From contig NZ_JABBFV010000006.1 in assembly GCF_012927105.1 (NCBI RefSeq), forward strand, positions 186,001 through 250,000: a DNA stretch of 64,000 bases, in the 5' to 3' direction. How positions within the stretch are numbered: position 1 is the first letter of the stretch; each line of letters starts with the position of its first letter. This DNA is from Sphingobium psychrophilum. Lineage in GTDB: Bacteria > Pseudomonadota > Alphaproteobacteria > Sphingomonadales > Sphingomonadaceae. Shown here piece by piece: positions 17,894-27,996 of the stretch. The notes under the pieces are model-generated. The model was not told where the DNA came from, made no database searches, and saw only the letters and a program-made list of their open reading frames with translations. The translations under genes and the position numbers were made by a program.

Positions 17894-17960
17894 ATAGGCC
17901 TGCGAAGGCAGAAGCCCGGTCCAAACGCATGAGACTGGGCTCCTGCCTTCGCAGGCCTAT
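17894..17960. repeat. Large inverted repeat between cobT and the GreB-like gene
   Basis: Perfect 18-base arms (ATAGGCCTGCGAAGGCAG / CTGCCTTCGCAGGCCTAT) with further pairing of AAGCCC/GGGCTT-like bases inside, followed by a T run at 17961. The size exceeds a typical terminator and resembles sphingomonad extragenic palindromes. It could terminate transcription of cobT on the minus strand or be a mobile-type repeat. Confidence 0.75.
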
Positions 17961-17970
17961 GTTTTTTTCG

Positions 17971-19797
17971 TCAATCCTCGTCGAACAATCCGGCCAGCTG
18001 CTCCACCATCGTCCCACCCAGCTGCTCGGCATCCATGATCGTCACGGCGCGCTTGTAATAGCGCGTCACGTCATGACCGATACCGATCGCCACCAGTTGC
18101 ACCGGCGAACGGTTCTCGATCCAGTCGATCACCTGGCGCAAATGCCGCTCCAGATAGGTGCCGCTGTTCACCGACAGGGTCGAATCGTCCACCGGCGCAC
18201 CGTCGGAGATCACCATCAGGATGCGGCGTTCCTCCTGCCGCGCGATCAGCCGGCTATGCGCCCATAGCAGCGCCTCGCCGTCGATATTTTCCTTCAGCAG
18301 CCCTTCGCGCATCATCAGGCCCAGATTCTTGCGCGCCCGTCGCCATGGATCGTCGGCCTTCTTGTAGACGATATGGCGCAGGTCATTGAGCCGCCCCGGC
18401 ATCGGTGGCCGTCCGGCGGCCAGCCATTCCTCGCGGCTCTGCCCGCCCTTCCACGCCCGCGTGGTAAAGCCCAATATCTCGGTCTTGACCCCGCACCGCT
18501 CCAGCGTGCGCGCCATGATGTCGGCGCTGATCGCTGCGATGCTGATCGGTCGCCCGCGCATCGATCCGCTATTGTCGATCAGCAGCGTGACGACCGTATC
18601 GCGAAACTCGGTATCGCGCTCGCTCTTGTAGGACAGCGAATGGGTGGGATCGATCACGATCCGCGCCAGCCGCGCCGCGTCCAGCATCCCCTCTTCTTGG
18701 TCGAAGTCCCACGACCGCGACTGCTGCGCCATCAAACGGCGCTGCAGGCGGTTGGCCAGCTTGGTGACGGCCCCCTGCAAACTGACCAGCTGCTGGTCGA
18801 GGAAGCCGCGCAGCCGCACCAGCTCGTCCTCGTCGCACAGCTCTTCGGGGCTGACGACCTCGTCGAACTTCAGCGTATAGGCCTTATAATCGAAACCGGG
18901 CGGCAGGTCGGACAGCGGCCGGTTGGGGCGGACCGGCATCATGCCTTCCTCGCCCATATCGTCCGCGCCTGCATCGCTGTCGGCGTCGAACTCGTCGCTA
19001 TAGTCGGTGTCGCCCTCTTCGGTGTCGCCGCCTTGGTCCTCCGCGCGGGCTTCGGCGTTCATGTCGCTGTCGCCGGACTCGTCCTGGCCGCTGTCGCCTT
19101 CGTCCTGCTGTTCTTCCTGCTCTTCGCTCTCTTCCTGCGATTCGGGCTCTTCCGTATCGGGCGGCACATCGGCGTCGATCAGTTGCAGATGCTCCAGCAT
19201 CGCCGTGGTCAGCCGCTGGAAGGCGCGCTGGTCGTCAATCGCCAGGCCCAGCGCGTCGAGATCGCTGCCTGCCTTGTCCTCAATCCACTGATCGACCATG
19301 GCGACGCCAGCCGCCACATCCTTGGGGATCGCCTGGCCCGTCAGCCGCTCGCGCACCTTGAGCGCCAGCGCGGTCGATAACGGCACCTCGTCGGCGGATC
19401 GCGCCCGGCGGATCGCGTCGGATTTTAGCCGCAGGTCGAGCGCATGGTTGAGGTTGGCGCGCACACCCTCCATCGACCGCGAACCGATCGCCTCGACCCG
19501 CGCCTGCTCTACCGCATCGAACACCGCGCGCGCGACCGCTTCTCCGGGGGCGGAGTGGGCATGAACCTTGGCGTTATGATGGCGCAGCTTGAGTGCGGAC
19601 GCATCGGCGAAACCGCGTGCCAACGCCACCTGATCGGCGGGCAGGGCGCGACTGGGCGTCGGCACCTTGATCGCCTTGCCCGCAGCATGGGGCGTATCGG
19701 CGGTGAAGCCGACCTCCACTTCCGCGTCGCGCGTCATCGCCCGCGCCGCGCCGGACAGCACATCCTTGAATGCGTCGAGGGGAGAGCGTTCGGTCAT
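17971..19797 (-). CDS. cobT: Cobaltochelatase subunit CobT
   Basis: 608 residues from the ATG at 19797 ([15 protein letters not shown]), which overlaps the phosphatase stop as ATGA. An N-terminal helical region is followed by a very acidic linker ([16 protein letters not shown] and onward, about residues 205-275) and a C-terminal von Willebrand A domain with intact metal site [11 protein letters not shown] (DxSxS). CobT works with the AAA+ protein CobS and the large subunit CobN to insert cobalt into hydrogenobyrinate diamide. CobN is not in this window. Gene order is cobS-osmC-phosphatase-cobT. Confidence 0.93.
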   Translation of the reverse strand: MTERSPLDAFKDVLSGAARAMTRDAEVEVGFTADTPHAAGKAIKVPTPSRALPADQVALARGFADASALKLRHHNAKVHAHSAPGEAVARAVFDAVEQARVEAIGSRSMEGVRANLNHALDLRLKSDAIRRARSADEVPLSTALALKVRERLTGQAIPKDVAAGVAMVDQWIEDKAGSDLDALGLAIDDQRAFQRLTTAMLEHLQLIDADVPPDTEEPESQEESEEQEEQQDEGDSGQDESGDSDMNAEARAEDQGGDTEEGDTDYSDEFDADSDAGADDMGEEGMMPVRPNRPLSDLPPGFDYKAYTLKFDEVVSPEELCDEDELVRLRGFLDQQLVSLQGAVTKLANRLQRRLMAQQSRSWDFDQEEGMLDAARLARIVIDPTHSLSYKSERDTEFRDTVVTLLIDNSGSMRGRPISIAAISADIMARTLERCGVKTEILGFTTRAWKGGQSREEWLAAGRPPMPGRLNDLRHIVYKKADDPWRRARKNLGLMMREGLLKENIDGEALLWAHSRLIARQEERRILMVISDGAPVDDSTLSVNSGTYLERHLRQVIDWIENRSPVQLVAIGIGHDVTRYYKRAVTIMDAEQLGGTMVEQLAGLFDED

Positions 19798-20576
19798 GCT
19801 TCCAGCAACGCTTCGCACAAGGCCGCCCGTGCGGCCGCATCGACGCCCAGCACATCGCGCAAATAGCCGTCGATGCCGCCATGCATCGCATCGAACTGCG
19901 CGAACAACGCCTCCAGATAGGCCGCGTCGGCGATCAGCAGCGGCTCCACCACATCGGCCCTGGCCTGTTGCAGCTTGCTCAGATGGCTCTCGCCCTGCGC
20001 CAGCCGCCACGCCCAGTCGGCATGGCTGTTGGTCAGCAGATAATCCTCGACGATGACGTCGCGCGACACGCCAAGCGCCGCCAGGATCATCGCCGCGCCC
20101 GCGCCGGTACGGTCCTTGCCGGCCGAACAGTTGATCAGGATAGGCAGCCGCCCGTCCAGCATCTGCGCGAACATAGCGCGATAGGCTTCCGCATGATCGG
20201 TCGCGATCTCATGATAGACGTTCAGCATCGCTGCCCGCATATCCGCGGCGGTCGTTCGATCTTCACGCACCAGGTCCATCAGCACGCCGGTCGCGCCGCT
20301 ATAGTCGCGGCAATAATAATCGACGTCTGCGTCATGCCAACTGGTCGGTTCGGACCTGCGTTCGCCGGGACGGCGGAAATCGCATATCGCCCGGATGCCC
20401 AGCGACTGTAATTGCGCGCTGTCATCTGGCGTCAGCAGCGCCATCGTGCCCGATCGGTACAGCATGCCGCGGCGCACCCGTCGGCCGTCCACCGTCGGAT
20501 AGCCGCCGAAATCGCGCAGGTTGAACGCACTCGCCAGCGGCAATCCGCGCCGTTCCATCGTCGACGCGCCGCTCAT
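19794..20576 (-). CDS. Tyrosine/serine phosphatase family protein (PTP superfamily)
   Basis: 260 residues from the ATG at 20576, overlapping the OsmC stop as ATGA. The N-terminal [17 protein letters not shown] and the P-loop [11 protein letters not shown] (CX5R) are the signature of this bacterial dual-specificity-like phosphatase family (Y_phosphatase3). Substrates may be phosphoproteins or phosphoinositides; none can be assigned here. It is sandwiched between osmC and cobT in the same transcription unit. Confidence 0.9.
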   Translation of the reverse strand: MSGASTMERRGLPLASAFNLRDFGGYPTVDGRRVRRGMLYRSGTMALLTPDDSAQLQSLGIRAICDFRRPGERRSEPTSWHDADVDYYCRDYSGATGVLMDLVREDRTTAADMRAAMLNVYHEIATDHAEAYRAMFAQMLDGRLPILINCSAGKDRTGAGAAMILAALGVSRDVIVEDYLLTNSHADWAWRLAQGESHLSKLQQARADVVEPLLIADAAYLEALFAQFDAMHGGIDGYLRDVLGVDAAARAALCEALLEA

Positions 20577-20992
20577 GGCCGCTCCGCCTCGCCGACGCGA
20601 GGCACCGCGATCGTCTCGATCTGTGTCTCGACCTCGGCCATCAGCTTGTGGACCGGGCATTTGGCGGCGACCGCGATCAGCTTGTCGTGCTGCTCGTCGC
20701 TCAACGGCCCCGTCACCGCGATGCGGGTGGTCAGCTTATAGATGCCCTTGCGTTCCTGGCTCGCATCGCGGACCACGCCGACATGGATGCCCTCCACAGG
20801 AATGGCGTTGCGCTGCGCATACCACAGCATCGTCATCGCCTTGCACGCACCCAGCGCGGCATCATACAGGTCATGGGGGTCCGGCCCGGCGTCATCGCCA
20901 TCGGGCGCGGACATGTCCGCGACGATCTCATGCCCCCGGATGCTGATCCGGTGCGCGGTGCCGCTATTGTCGATCCGTTCGACGACGATCAT
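20573..20992 (-). CDS. OsmC family peroxiredoxin-like protein
   Basis: 139 residues. The two conserved cysteines are present: GACKAMTM near residue 50 and KCPVHKLM near residue 112. OsmC/Ohr-type proteins reduce organic hydroperoxides with this thiol pair. The gene lies 34 bases downstream of cobS and overlaps the phosphatase by 4 bases, so it is co-transcribed with the chelatase subunits. Confidence 0.88.
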   Translation of the reverse strand: MIVVERIDNSGTAHRISIRGHEIVADMSAPDGDDAGPDPHDLYDAALGACKAMTMLWYAQRNAIPVEGIHVGVVRDASQERKGIYKLTTRIAVTGPLSDEQHDKLIAVAAKCPVHKLMAEVETQIETIAVPRVGEAERP

Positions 20993-21026
20993 CGGAAACT
21001 CCCGCCAAAATGGCCGGTGCGAACGG

Positions 21027-22034
21027 TCAGTTCGCCCGGCTCGCCACGCTCTCCGGCAGATCCTTGCCGAACACGCGCTGATAATATTCCGCGACCAGCG
21101 CCCGCTCGGCCTCGTCGCATTTGTTGAGGAAGCTCAACCGGAACGCGAAGCCGACATTCTTGAAGATCAGCGCATTCTGCGCCCAGCTGATTACGGTACG
21201 GGGCGACATGACGGTCGAAATATCGCCATTGATGAAGCCCTGCCGCGTCAGTTCGGCGACCTTGATCATGCTCTCGACTTCCTTGCGGCCGCCCTCATGA
21301 TCATATTCGCCGGACTTGGCGAGGACCACCTGCGCCTCGGTCGCGGCGGGCAGATAGTTCAGGGCCACGACCAGATTCCACCGGTCCATCTGGCCCTGGT
21401 TGATCTGCTGCGTACCATGATACAGGCCCGTCGTGTCGCCCAGACCCACCGTGTTGGCGGTCGCGAACAGGCGGAAATGCGGGTTCGGGCGGATCACGCG
21501 ATTCTGATCCAGCAGCGTCATCTTGCCATCCGTCTCCAGCACGCGCTGGATCACGAACATCACGTCGGGGCGACCGGCATCATATTCGTCGAACACCAGA
21601 GCGACCGGGCGCTGCAACGCCCATGGCAACAGGCCTTCCTTGAACTGCGTCACCTGCTGCCCGTCCTGCAACACGATCGCGTCGCGCCCGACCAGGTCGA
21701 TGCGGCTGATATGCGCGTCCAGGTTGATGCGGATGCACGGCCATCTCAGGCGCGCGGCGATCTGTTCGATATGGCTCGACTTGCCGGTGCCATGATAGCC
21801 CTGCACCATGACGCGGCGGTTGAACGCAAAGCCGGCCAGAATCGCCAGCGTCGTGTCCGGGTCGAACACATAGGCGGGGTCCAGGTCGGGCACGCGCTCG
21901 TCAGCCTGGCTGAACGCCGGGATCTTCATATCGACGTCGATGCCGAACACGTCGCGCGCATCCACTTCGCGGTCGGGCGCATCCAGCAGCGTTTCGGCGC
22001 GGGTATCAGGCTGGACGTTGGAAATATCGGTCAT
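21027..22034 (-). CDS. cobS: Cobaltochelatase subunit CobS (AAA+)
   Basis: 335 residues, standard length. Walker A is GYHGTGKS, Walker B is ALVFDEYD, and sensor region is [11 protein letters not shown]. CobS forms an ATP-driven ring with CobT that energises cobalt insertion by CobN in the aerobic cobalamin pathway. It is 86 bases downstream of the Hsp70-like gene and upstream of osmC, the phosphatase and cobT. Isolated CobST pairs without other cob genes are known in sphingomonads, so the true client may differ. Confidence 0.94.
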   Translation of the reverse strand: MTDISNVQPDTRAETLLDAPDREVDARDVFGIDVDMKIPAFSQADERVPDLDPAYVFDPDTTLAILAGFAFNRRVMVQGYHGTGKSSHIEQIAARLRWPCIRINLDAHISRIDLVGRDAIVLQDGQQVTQFKEGLLPWALQRPVALVFDEYDAGRPDVMFVIQRVLETDGKMTLLDQNRVIRPNPHFRLFATANTVGLGDTTGLYHGTQQINQGQMDRWNLVVALNYLPAATEAQVVLAKSGEYDHEGGRKEVESMIKVAELTRQGFINGDISTVMSPRTVISWAQNALIFKNVGFAFRLSFLNKCDEAERALVAEYYQRVFGKDLPESVASRAN

Positions 22035-22120
22035 CGGGTCATCATCTTCCTGCGAGTCATGTCCGCCCTAAACGATCCATGAAGGCGATGTCGAGAGAGT
22101 GGGGGCAAGGCGCGCCCGGA

Positions 22121-23413
22121 TCAAGCTGCCCATTCCGCCAAATTGGCTTCCTCGCCGATCAGCGCCAGTCCGTGAGCGATGGAGGTCAGTTCGCCCCCGG
22201 TCGCCAGCCTATCCTGCCCGAAACGGCGGCGGAAAATGTCGCGGATCGCTGGAATGAGGGACGATCCGCCGGTCAGGAACACCCGGTCGATGGTATCAGG
22301 CGCGACGTTGGCCTTGGCCAGCGCCTTGTCCACCGTCTCTTCGATTCGGGCGATATCGGGCGCGATCCAGCATTCGAAATCGACGCGCGTGACCTGTTGC
22401 TCGATCTCCAGCCCGCCGCCCGAAAAGCGGAAGGTGGCGCTTTCGCTCTCGGACAACGCCCGTTTCAGTGCGCCGACCGCATCATAGAGCGGATAGCCCA
22501 GTTCCTTTTCGATCACGGTCATCATCCGCCCGATCGCCACCGGCACCTTCGCAGTCTTCTGCAACCGCGCCAGTTCGTCCATCGTGCGCCGGTTGCGCAT
22601 CAGGGCAAGGCGCGACCAGTCGGCGAAATCGGCGAAATAGCTGCGCGGTATCTCCAATTCCTTGCCGAAGCTCTGGTAACTGCCGCCCTTGCCCAGCATC
22701 GGCAGCACCAGATGATCGAGGATGCGATAGTCGAACCGGTCGCCCGCCAGCCCAATACCGGTCGACCCCAGCGGAACGCAACGCCGCGCCGCGCCCGGCG
22801 CCTCGACCCGGACCAGCGAAAAGTCGCTGGTGCCGCCGCCGAAATCCGCGACCAGGATGGTCGCCGCCTCGGTCAGCCGGCTGGCATAGCTGAACGCTGC
22901 GCCCAATGGCTCATAGACATAATGAACTTCCGTGCCGAACCCGGCGAACATCGCGTCATAGCGCTTGCGCGCCAGCGCTTCGTCTGGGCGCGATCCGGCA
23001 TATTCGACCGGTCGCCCGACGACGATCCGTTCGGGGCGCTTGTCGAGCGCGCCGCCGGCATGGCCGATCATCCGGTTGAGGAACATCTGCCCCAATTCCT
23101 CGAAGCGGAATCGCTTCTCGAACACATTGGCGGTTTCGAACACGGGACTTGCCGCCACCGACTTGAACGATTGCAGGAAGCGGCTGTCTTCGGGATATTC
23201 CATATATTCCGCGATCGCCCACGGCCCCGCCTCATGCGCCATGCCGCCCTTGACCGCCTCGTCATGCCAGAAGCAGAGCGCTGATCGGAACACCGCGCCA
23301 GTGGCCTCTTTCCCGGCAAATTCCACCAGCCGCGATTCCCCGCCGCCCGCCAGCGCAGCCACGCTGTTGGTCGTGCCGAAATCGAGGCCCAGTGCGCGCG
23401 GCACCTGCTGCAT
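22121..23413 (-). CDS. Hsp70 family protein (YegD-like)
   Basis: 430 residues from the ATG at 23413, preceded by GGAG at good spacing; the in-frame ATG two codons earlier is too close to it. The actin-like ATPase fold is evident (LGLDFGTTNSVAAL, LVADFGGGTSDFSLV, VFLTGGSSLIPAI). The protein stops after the nucleotide-binding domain and lacks the substrate-binding domain and EEVD tail of DnaK, as in YegD-type proteins. It precedes cobS and is near a DnaJ-domain gene. Confidence 0.9.
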   Translation of the reverse strand: MQQVPRALGLDFGTTNSVAALAGGGESRLVEFAGKEATGAVFRSALCFWHDEAVKGGMAHEAGPWAIAEYMEYPEDSRFLQSFKSVAASPVFETANVFEKRFRFEELGQMFLNRMIGHAGGALDKRPERIVVGRPVEYAGSRPDEALARKRYDAMFAGFGTEVHYVYEPLGAAFSYASRLTEAATILVADFGGGTSDFSLVRVEAPGAARRCVPLGSTGIGLAGDRFDYRILDHLVLPMLGKGGSYQSFGKELEIPRSYFADFADWSRLALMRNRRTMDELARLQKTAKVPVAIGRMMTVIEKELGYPLYDAVGALKRALSESESATFRFSGGGLEIEQQVTRVDFECWIAPDIARIEETVDKALAKANVAPDTIDRVFLTGGSSLIPAIRDIFRRRFGQDRLATGGELTSIAHGLALIGEEANLAEWAA

Positions 23414-23602
23414 GAACATCTCCGGGGTTTTTGAAAGGCCGCGCGCTATGACAGCCCGATCGGACCGGGGCAAGGGCTGCGCTGTCCTACATCATGCAGC
23501 TCTGGTATAGACATGACCCGCGCTTGTCCCGGTCCACCATGCTCGCAGTAAAATTTCCTATCACTGTACGATAATGTCGAAACATGCGGGAAAAGTGCGA
23601 AG

Positions 23603-24223
23603 TTAAGCGAACACCGCCGCCTTCTTCAAATGCCCATAGGCTTCGATCACGCTTTGCAATGCGCCTTCATGGCTGCGATCGCCGCCATTATGATCGGGAT
23701 GGTAGCGGCGCAGCAACGCGGTGTAACGGGTGCGCAGCGCCTTGCGATCGGCGTCGATCTCCAGCCCCATCACCGACAACGCCTTGCGATCCTCGCCGGA
23801 CAGGAATTTGCCGTCCTGCCGCACCTGCGCATCCGCCCGCGCCTTGGCCATCCGTTCCTTGAATTTCGCGCCGATCGCATCGAGCGGATCGACGAAATCC
23901 GCCCATTTGGGCGACGGGCTATGCGCATTGGCGGAAAAGGCACGCGTCTCCCGCTCCCACCCGGCATAGGGGCGCTGCGCTGCGGCGATCTCGTCCGGGG
24001 TCATGCCGGTGAAGAAATTATAGCCCTGGTTGAACGCTTTGACATGCTCCAGGCAGAACCAGCGCCAGCGCGGTCCTTCGTCGCCCGGCCGGGCGCTGCC
24101 TTCGGCGGGTGGCGCGCGGAACTCGCCCGGTTCCGGGCATCCGGGCGCGGCGCAGGGGCGGTCGCCTTCCACCCGGCCATGGAAGCGGTTGAAACGGCGC
24201 GTCGAGAAAGGATCGGTAGACAA
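23603..24223 (-). CDS. J-domain (DnaJ) protein with C-terminal J domain
   Basis: 206 residues from a TTG at 24223, chosen because AGGA lies 5 bases upstream and because longer frames would run into bolA. The N-terminal part has CX-type residues (CAAPGCPEPG, WFCLEHVKAFN), and the J domain is at the C-terminus (ALRTRYTALLRRYHPDHNGG, with the HPD motif). This is the alphaproteobacterial DnaJ-like protein often found between bolA and cobS. It probably stimulates an Hsp70 ATPase, with the YegD-like neighbour as a candidate. The start lies 45 bases from divergent bolA. Confidence 0.85.
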   Translation of the reverse strand: MSTDPFSTRRFNRFHGRVEGDRPCAAPGCPEPGEFRAPPAEGSARPGDEGPRWRWFCLEHVKAFNQGYNFFTGMTPDEIAAAQRPYAGWERETRAFSANAHSPSPKWADFVDPLDAIGAKFKERMAKARADAQVRQDGKFLSGEDRKALSVMGLEIDADRKALRTRYTALLRRYHPDHNGGDRSHEGALQSVIEAYGHLKKAAVFA

Positions 24224-24268
24224 GCAAGTCCTGATGCAAGTGGCGGCAAAGCAGCCTATATAGGGGAC

Positions 24269-24556
24269 ATGACCACAGACCTCAAAGGCCCCGTTGCCAC
24301 AGAAATCGAAGCGCGGCTGCGCGCCGCCCTGTCGCCCGACCATCTCGCCGTCATCGACGACAGCGAAAAGCATCGCGGCCATGCCGGCCATGACGGATCG
24401 GGCGAAAGCCATTTCACGGTTGAAATCATCTCGCCTCTATTCACCGGCCAGACCCGCGTCGCCCGCCAGCGGCTGGTCAACGCCGCGCTCGCCGACCTGC
24501 TGGCGGAAAAGGTCCACGCCCTCGCCATCAAAGCGCGTGCGCCCGGCGAGGAGTGA
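24269..24556 (+). CDS. bolA: BolA family protein
   Basis: 95 residues. The BolA core is SHFTVEIISPLFTGQTRVAR followed by QRLVNAALADLLAEKVHALAI; a His-rich loop (SEKHRGHAGHDGSGESH) could take part in Fe-S cluster sharing with monothiol glutaredoxins. The ATG follows AGGGGAC. It is divergent from the DnaJ gene with only about 45 bases between, so their promoters overlap. GST follows after 57 bases. Confidence 0.92.
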   Translation: MTTDLKGPVATEIEARLRAALSPDHLAVIDDSEKHRGHAGHDGSGESHFTVEIISPLFTGQTRVARQRLVNAALADLLAEKVHALAIKARAPGEE

Positions 24557-24613
24557 GACTTTACGCTGCGGCCGGACGTTCCCCTTGCGTCGCGCAGCAA
24601 GGAGTATCCACCC

Positions 24614-25321
24614 ATGGCCTATGATTTCTGGTATTGGCCTACCATAGCGGGCCGCGGCGAATTTGTCCGACTGACGCTGGAGGCCTGCGGCATCGCCTAT
24701 CGCGACCGCGCGCGGGAGGACGGCGCTGACGCGCTGATGGCCGACATAGCGGATCATGCGCGCGGCCCGGCCTTTGCGCCGCCCTATCTCGGCATGGATG
24801 GCATCACCGTCGCCCAGACCGCGAACATTCTGTTCTACCTCTCTGAACGGCATGATTGTGGACCGTCCGGCATGAAGAGCCGCTATTGGCTCGCCCAACT
24901 CCAGCTCACCATCATGGATTTGGTGGCGGAGGCGCACGACGTCCATCATCCAATCGGCGTCGATCTCTATTATGAGGATCAGAAGCCTGAATCGCTGCGC
25001 CGCGCACATGGCTTTCGCCACCAGCGCATCCCCAAATTTCTCGACTATTTCGAATATGCTCTCCAATCCGAAGCCGGTGACTGGCTGGCCGGCGGGCGCT
25101 GGAGCTATGCCGACCTTTCGCTATTCCATCTGGTCGCCGGCCTGCGCTACTCCTTTCCCCAGCGCATGGCGACGCTGATGCCCGGTTATCCCGAACTGGA
25201 CGCCTTGCACGACAGGGTTGTGGCCTTGCCCGAATTGCAGGACTATCTATCCAGCGACCGGCGGCTCCCCTTCAGCCAGGAGGATGTGTTCCGCCATTAT
25301 CCCGAACTGGATGCCCCATGA
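24614..25321 (+). CDS. Glutathione S-transferase family protein
   Basis: 235 residues. An N-terminal thioredoxin-like fold (YWPTIAGRGEFVRLTLEACG) and an all-helical C-terminal domain (LAGGRWSYADLSLFHLVAGL) are typical of a soluble GST. The typical cis-Pro/Ser region (VAQTANILFYLSE) is present. AAGGAG precedes the ATG. The stop overlaps the pirin start as ATGA, so the two genes are coupled. The substrate is unknown. Confidence 0.88.
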   Translation: MAYDFWYWPTIAGRGEFVRLTLEACGIAYRDRAREDGADALMADIADHARGPAFAPPYLGMDGITVAQTANILFYLSERHDCGPSGMKSRYWLAQLQLTIMDLVAEAHDVHHPIGVDLYYEDQKPESLRRAHGFRHQRIPKFLDYFEYALQSEAGDWLAGGRWSYADLSLFHLVAGLRYSFPQRMATLMPGYPELDALHDRVVALPELQDYLSSDRRLPFSQEDVFRHYPELDAP

Positions 25322-26223
25322 CTGCAGATGATCTGATCCTCCAGACGATCACGCCCACCACCCACAATCTAGGCGATTTCCGGGTGCATCGCTCCCTCCC
25401 GGTAAAGGGCCGCACCATGGTCGGCCCCTTCATCTTCTTCGATCAGGCGGGGCCGGCAAAGATTGGCGCGGGCCATGGCGTGGACGTCCGCCCGCACCCG
25501 CATATCAACCTCGCCACCGTCACCTACATGTATGAAGGCGCTTTCCTCCACCGCGATTCGCTCGGCACCGAACAGTTGATCGAGGCGGGGGCGGTCAACC
25601 TGATGACCGCGGGCAAGGGCATCGTCCATTCGGAGCGTTCGCCCCAAGAAGATCGCATCAAGGAATCGAAGCTGTCCGCGATCCAGACCTGGCTCGCCCT
25701 GCCCGACCGCTATGAGGAAATGGACCCGGCCTTCGAGCATGTGGGCGAAGGCGGGATGCCCGTCATCGACGATGGCCATGTCCGTGCCCGCGTCATCATG
25801 GGATCGCTCTGGGGCGAGACGTCGCCGGTCACGACCTATGCCCAGACCATCTATGCCGACATCCAGCTGTCGCCCGGCGGTCGCATCGCCATCGATCCGT
25901 CCGCCGACGAACGCGCCATTTACGTCTCTGGCGGCGACGCCATGCTCGATGGCCTGATGCTCATACCCCAGACGCTCTACGTCCTGCGGCCCGGCACATC
26001 CGCCACCCTGATGAGCGTCGATGGCGGCCGGGTGGTGCTGTGCGGCGGGGAGGCTTTCACCTCGCCACGCCATGTCTGGTGGAATTTCGTGTCGTCACGG
26101 CCCGACCGGCTGATGCAAGCGCGCGAGGATTGGGAAGCGATGCGCTTCCCCCTCATCCCCGGCGACGATCAGGAGTTCATCCCCATTCCGCAGGGCCGCC
26201 CGAAAACGGTCAGCTACCCCTGA
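25318..26223 (+). CDS. Pirin family protein
   Basis: 301 residues with two cupin domains. The N-terminal metal site is visible in GVDVRPHPHINLATVTYM and MTAGKGIVHSER (three His and one Glu). Bacterial pirins bind iron; some act as quercetinases or as modulators of enzyme complexes, so no specific role is claimed. It is translationally coupled to the upstream GST gene. Confidence 0.9.
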   Translation: MTADDLILQTITPTTHNLGDFRVHRSLPVKGRTMVGPFIFFDQAGPAKIGAGHGVDVRPHPHINLATVTYMYEGAFLHRDSLGTEQLIEAGAVNLMTAGKGIVHSERSPQEDRIKESKLSAIQTWLALPDRYEEMDPAFEHVGEGGMPVIDDGHVRARVIMGSLWGETSPVTTYAQTIYADIQLSPGGRIAIDPSADERAIYVSGGDAMLDGLMLIPQTLYVLRPGTSATLMSVDGGRVVLCGGEAFTSPRHVWWNFVSSRPDRLMQAREDWEAMRFPLIPGDDQEFIPIPQGRPKTVSYP

Positions 26224-26236
26224 TCGACACAATAAG

Positions 26237-26267
26237 GGCAGGGGCGGGCGAACGTCCGCCGCCTGCC
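26237..26267. terminator. Probable bidirectional terminator between pirin and zinc-ribbon genes
   Basis: GGCAGGGGCGGGCG and TCCGCCGCCTGCC pair with one or two mismatches around AACG. It sits between two convergent genes and has no long T run, so it is a weaker call than the other hairpins. Confidence 0.5.
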
Positions 26268-26282
26268 TAACTGCCCACCGCC

Positions 26283-27113
26283 TTACTGTACGAACGTCAG
26301 CGACAGATTCTCGGCGTTTTTGGGAATGTCGATCCGGCTCTCGTTGATCGACGCTTCTTCGCCGGGCTTCAGGCGGCTCTTGTCCGCCTTGGTGGTCCAG
26401 CTGAACACCAGGCGGTTCTGCCGGTCACGCAACTGCACCAGCACCGGCGGCACTGGCAGCGCCTGCGTTCCGCTGTTCACGATCCGCGCGCCGAAGGCGA
26501 AATATTCCTCTCCGGTCGGCAGCTTGCGCCGCTCGGCTGGCTTGGACAGGTAGAAGAGCAGGTCCGGATCGCCCTCTTCGCCGACCAGCCCTATCGACAC
26601 CATCCAGGCGGGCGGTCCAAAATAGAAGAACGCCCCACCCGCCGCCGCGACGATCAGACAAAAGCCGATAGCGGCATAGGTCCAAAGCTTGAGCGGATTG
26701 CGGCGCGCCTTGAAGGGCGGCGCGGGTGCGAAGCGGCTTTCCTCGACCGGATTGGAGGGCGCGCCGGCATAGATGTCGTCGAAGCGGTTTTCCGCGGGGG
26801 CCGCGACCGGCGGCGCTTCGGCCGCAGGTGCTTCCTCGACCGCGACAGGCGCAACCGCAGCCATGTCGGGATCGACCACTGGCGGAATGGGCGGCGGGGG
26901 AGGCGCTGGCGCAGCGACGGGCGGCGGCGGAACCGGCGCGGGCGCAACGGGTGCGGCGATCGGAGCAGGCGGCGCTTCGCGCTCCGGCAGGGACGGCGGT
27001 TCCTGGAACCAGCTATGCTTGCACGCGGCGCAACGCACCTGGCGGCCGCTCGTACCAACCGCACTGTCCGGCACGACATAGCGCGTCGCGCAATTAGGGC
27101 ACACCAGGATCAT
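26283..27113 (-). CDS. MJ0042-type zinc-ribbon membrane protein
   Basis: 276 residues. The N-terminal zinc ribbon has Cys5, Cys8, Cys28 and Cys31 (CPNCATRY...RCAACKHSW). A Pro/Ala-rich linker of about 90 residues follows, then one membrane helix ([20 protein letters not shown]) and a C-terminal DUF3426-like beta domain ([20 protein letters not shown]). The zinc ribbon would be cytoplasmic and the beta domain periplasmic. In alphaproteobacteria this gene neighbours ftsE, divergently, as here. Function is unknown. Confidence 0.88.
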   Translation of the reverse strand: MILVCPNCATRYVVPDSAVGTSGRQVRCAACKHSWFQEPPSLPEREAPPAPIAAPVAPAPVPPPPVAAPAPPPPPIPPVVDPDMAAVAPVAVEEAPAAEAPPVAAPAENRFDDIYAGAPSNPVEESRFAPAPPFKARRNPLKLWTYAAIGFCLIVAAAGGAFFYFGPPAWMVSIGLVGEEGDPDLLFYLSKPAERRKLPTGEEYFAFGARIVNSGTQALPVPPVLVQLRDRQNRLVFSWTTKADKSRLKPGEEASINESRIDIPKNAENLSLTFVQ

Positions 27114-27282
27114 GATGCTTCATAGGCATGGCAGGGACTCGCACGCAAGCGGTCAACGACGGCCGGTGCAAATCGACCGCGACTCGCGGCGATATGCGGC
27201 GCGGGCTTTACGGCGGGCCGCCCGCTGTGCCATGGCTGATGCTTCGATACGCAGGGAGCGCGACGGCGCGATATTTCAAGAC

Positions 27283-27996
27283 ATGTCGGCCATCGTCCAG
27301 TTCGAAAATGTCGGCCTGCGCTATGGTCTGGACAGCGAGACGCTCTCCGACGTCAGCTTCTCGCTTGCCGGCGGCGGTTTCTATTTCCTGACCGGCGCAT
27401 CGGGCGCGGGCAAGACGTCGTTGCTCAAGCTGCTCTACCTTGCCCAGCGGCCCAGCCGCGGCGTCATCCGCCTGTTCGGGGAGGATGTGGTCACGCTGCC
27501 CCGCAAGCGTCTGCCCGGCTTCCGCCGCCGCATCGGCGTGGTGTTTCAGGATTTCCGGCTCGTCCCCCATCTGTCCGCCTATGACAATATCGCCCTGCCG
27601 TTGCGGGTATCGGGCATGGAGGAGGGGGAGATCGACGCTCCCGTCGTCGAAATGCTGAACTGGGTGGGGCTGGGCGATCGCGGCCAGGCGCGCCCTGCCA
27701 CTCTGTCGGGCGGGGAGCAGCAGCGCGTCGCCATTGCCCGCGCGGTGATCGGCCGCCCCGAAATCCTGATCGCGGACGAACCGACCGGCAACGTCGATGC
27801 CGACATGGCCCGCCGCCTGATGAGCTTGTTCGAAGCACTTAATCGCCTTGGCACCACCATCGTCGTCGCAACCCATGACCTGCCGCTGATCGCGCAAGTG
27901 TCGAGCGCCCATATGATGCGGCTGGACAAGGGGCGGCTCGCCGACCCGACCGGATCGCTGCGCTATCCGCCCCGCCCGCCGCAGGACAAGCCATGA
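27283..27996 (+). CDS. ftsE: Cell division ATP-binding protein FtsE
   Basis: 237 residues from the ATG at 27283. Walker A is GASGAGKT (38-45), the ABC signature is LSGGEQQ (141-147), and Walker B is ILIADE (161-166). FtsE is the ATPase of the FtsEX complex, which links ATP hydrolysis inside the cell to activation of peptidoglycan hydrolases at the septum. Upstream open frame to 27112 is ignored because it has no family similarity. The stop overlaps ftsX by 4 bases. Confidence 0.93.
   Translation: MSAIVQFENVGLRYGLDSETLSDVSFSLAGGGFYFLTGASGAGKTSLLKLLYLAQRPSRGVIRLFGEDVVTLPRKRLPGFRRRIGVVFQDFRLVPHLSAYDNIALPLRVSGMEEGEIDAPVVEMLNWVGLGDRGQARPATLSGGEQQRVAIARAVIGRPEILIADEPTGNVDADMARRLMSLFEALNRLGTTIVVATHDLPLIAQVSSAHMMRLDKGRLADPTGSLRYPPRPPQDKP

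Noticed and set aside
27112..27282. Longer N-terminus for FtsE starting at 27112
   Set aside because: The extra 57 codons overlap the start of the divergent zinc-ribbon gene and have no similarity to FtsE; MSAIVQFENV at 27283 fits the family start.
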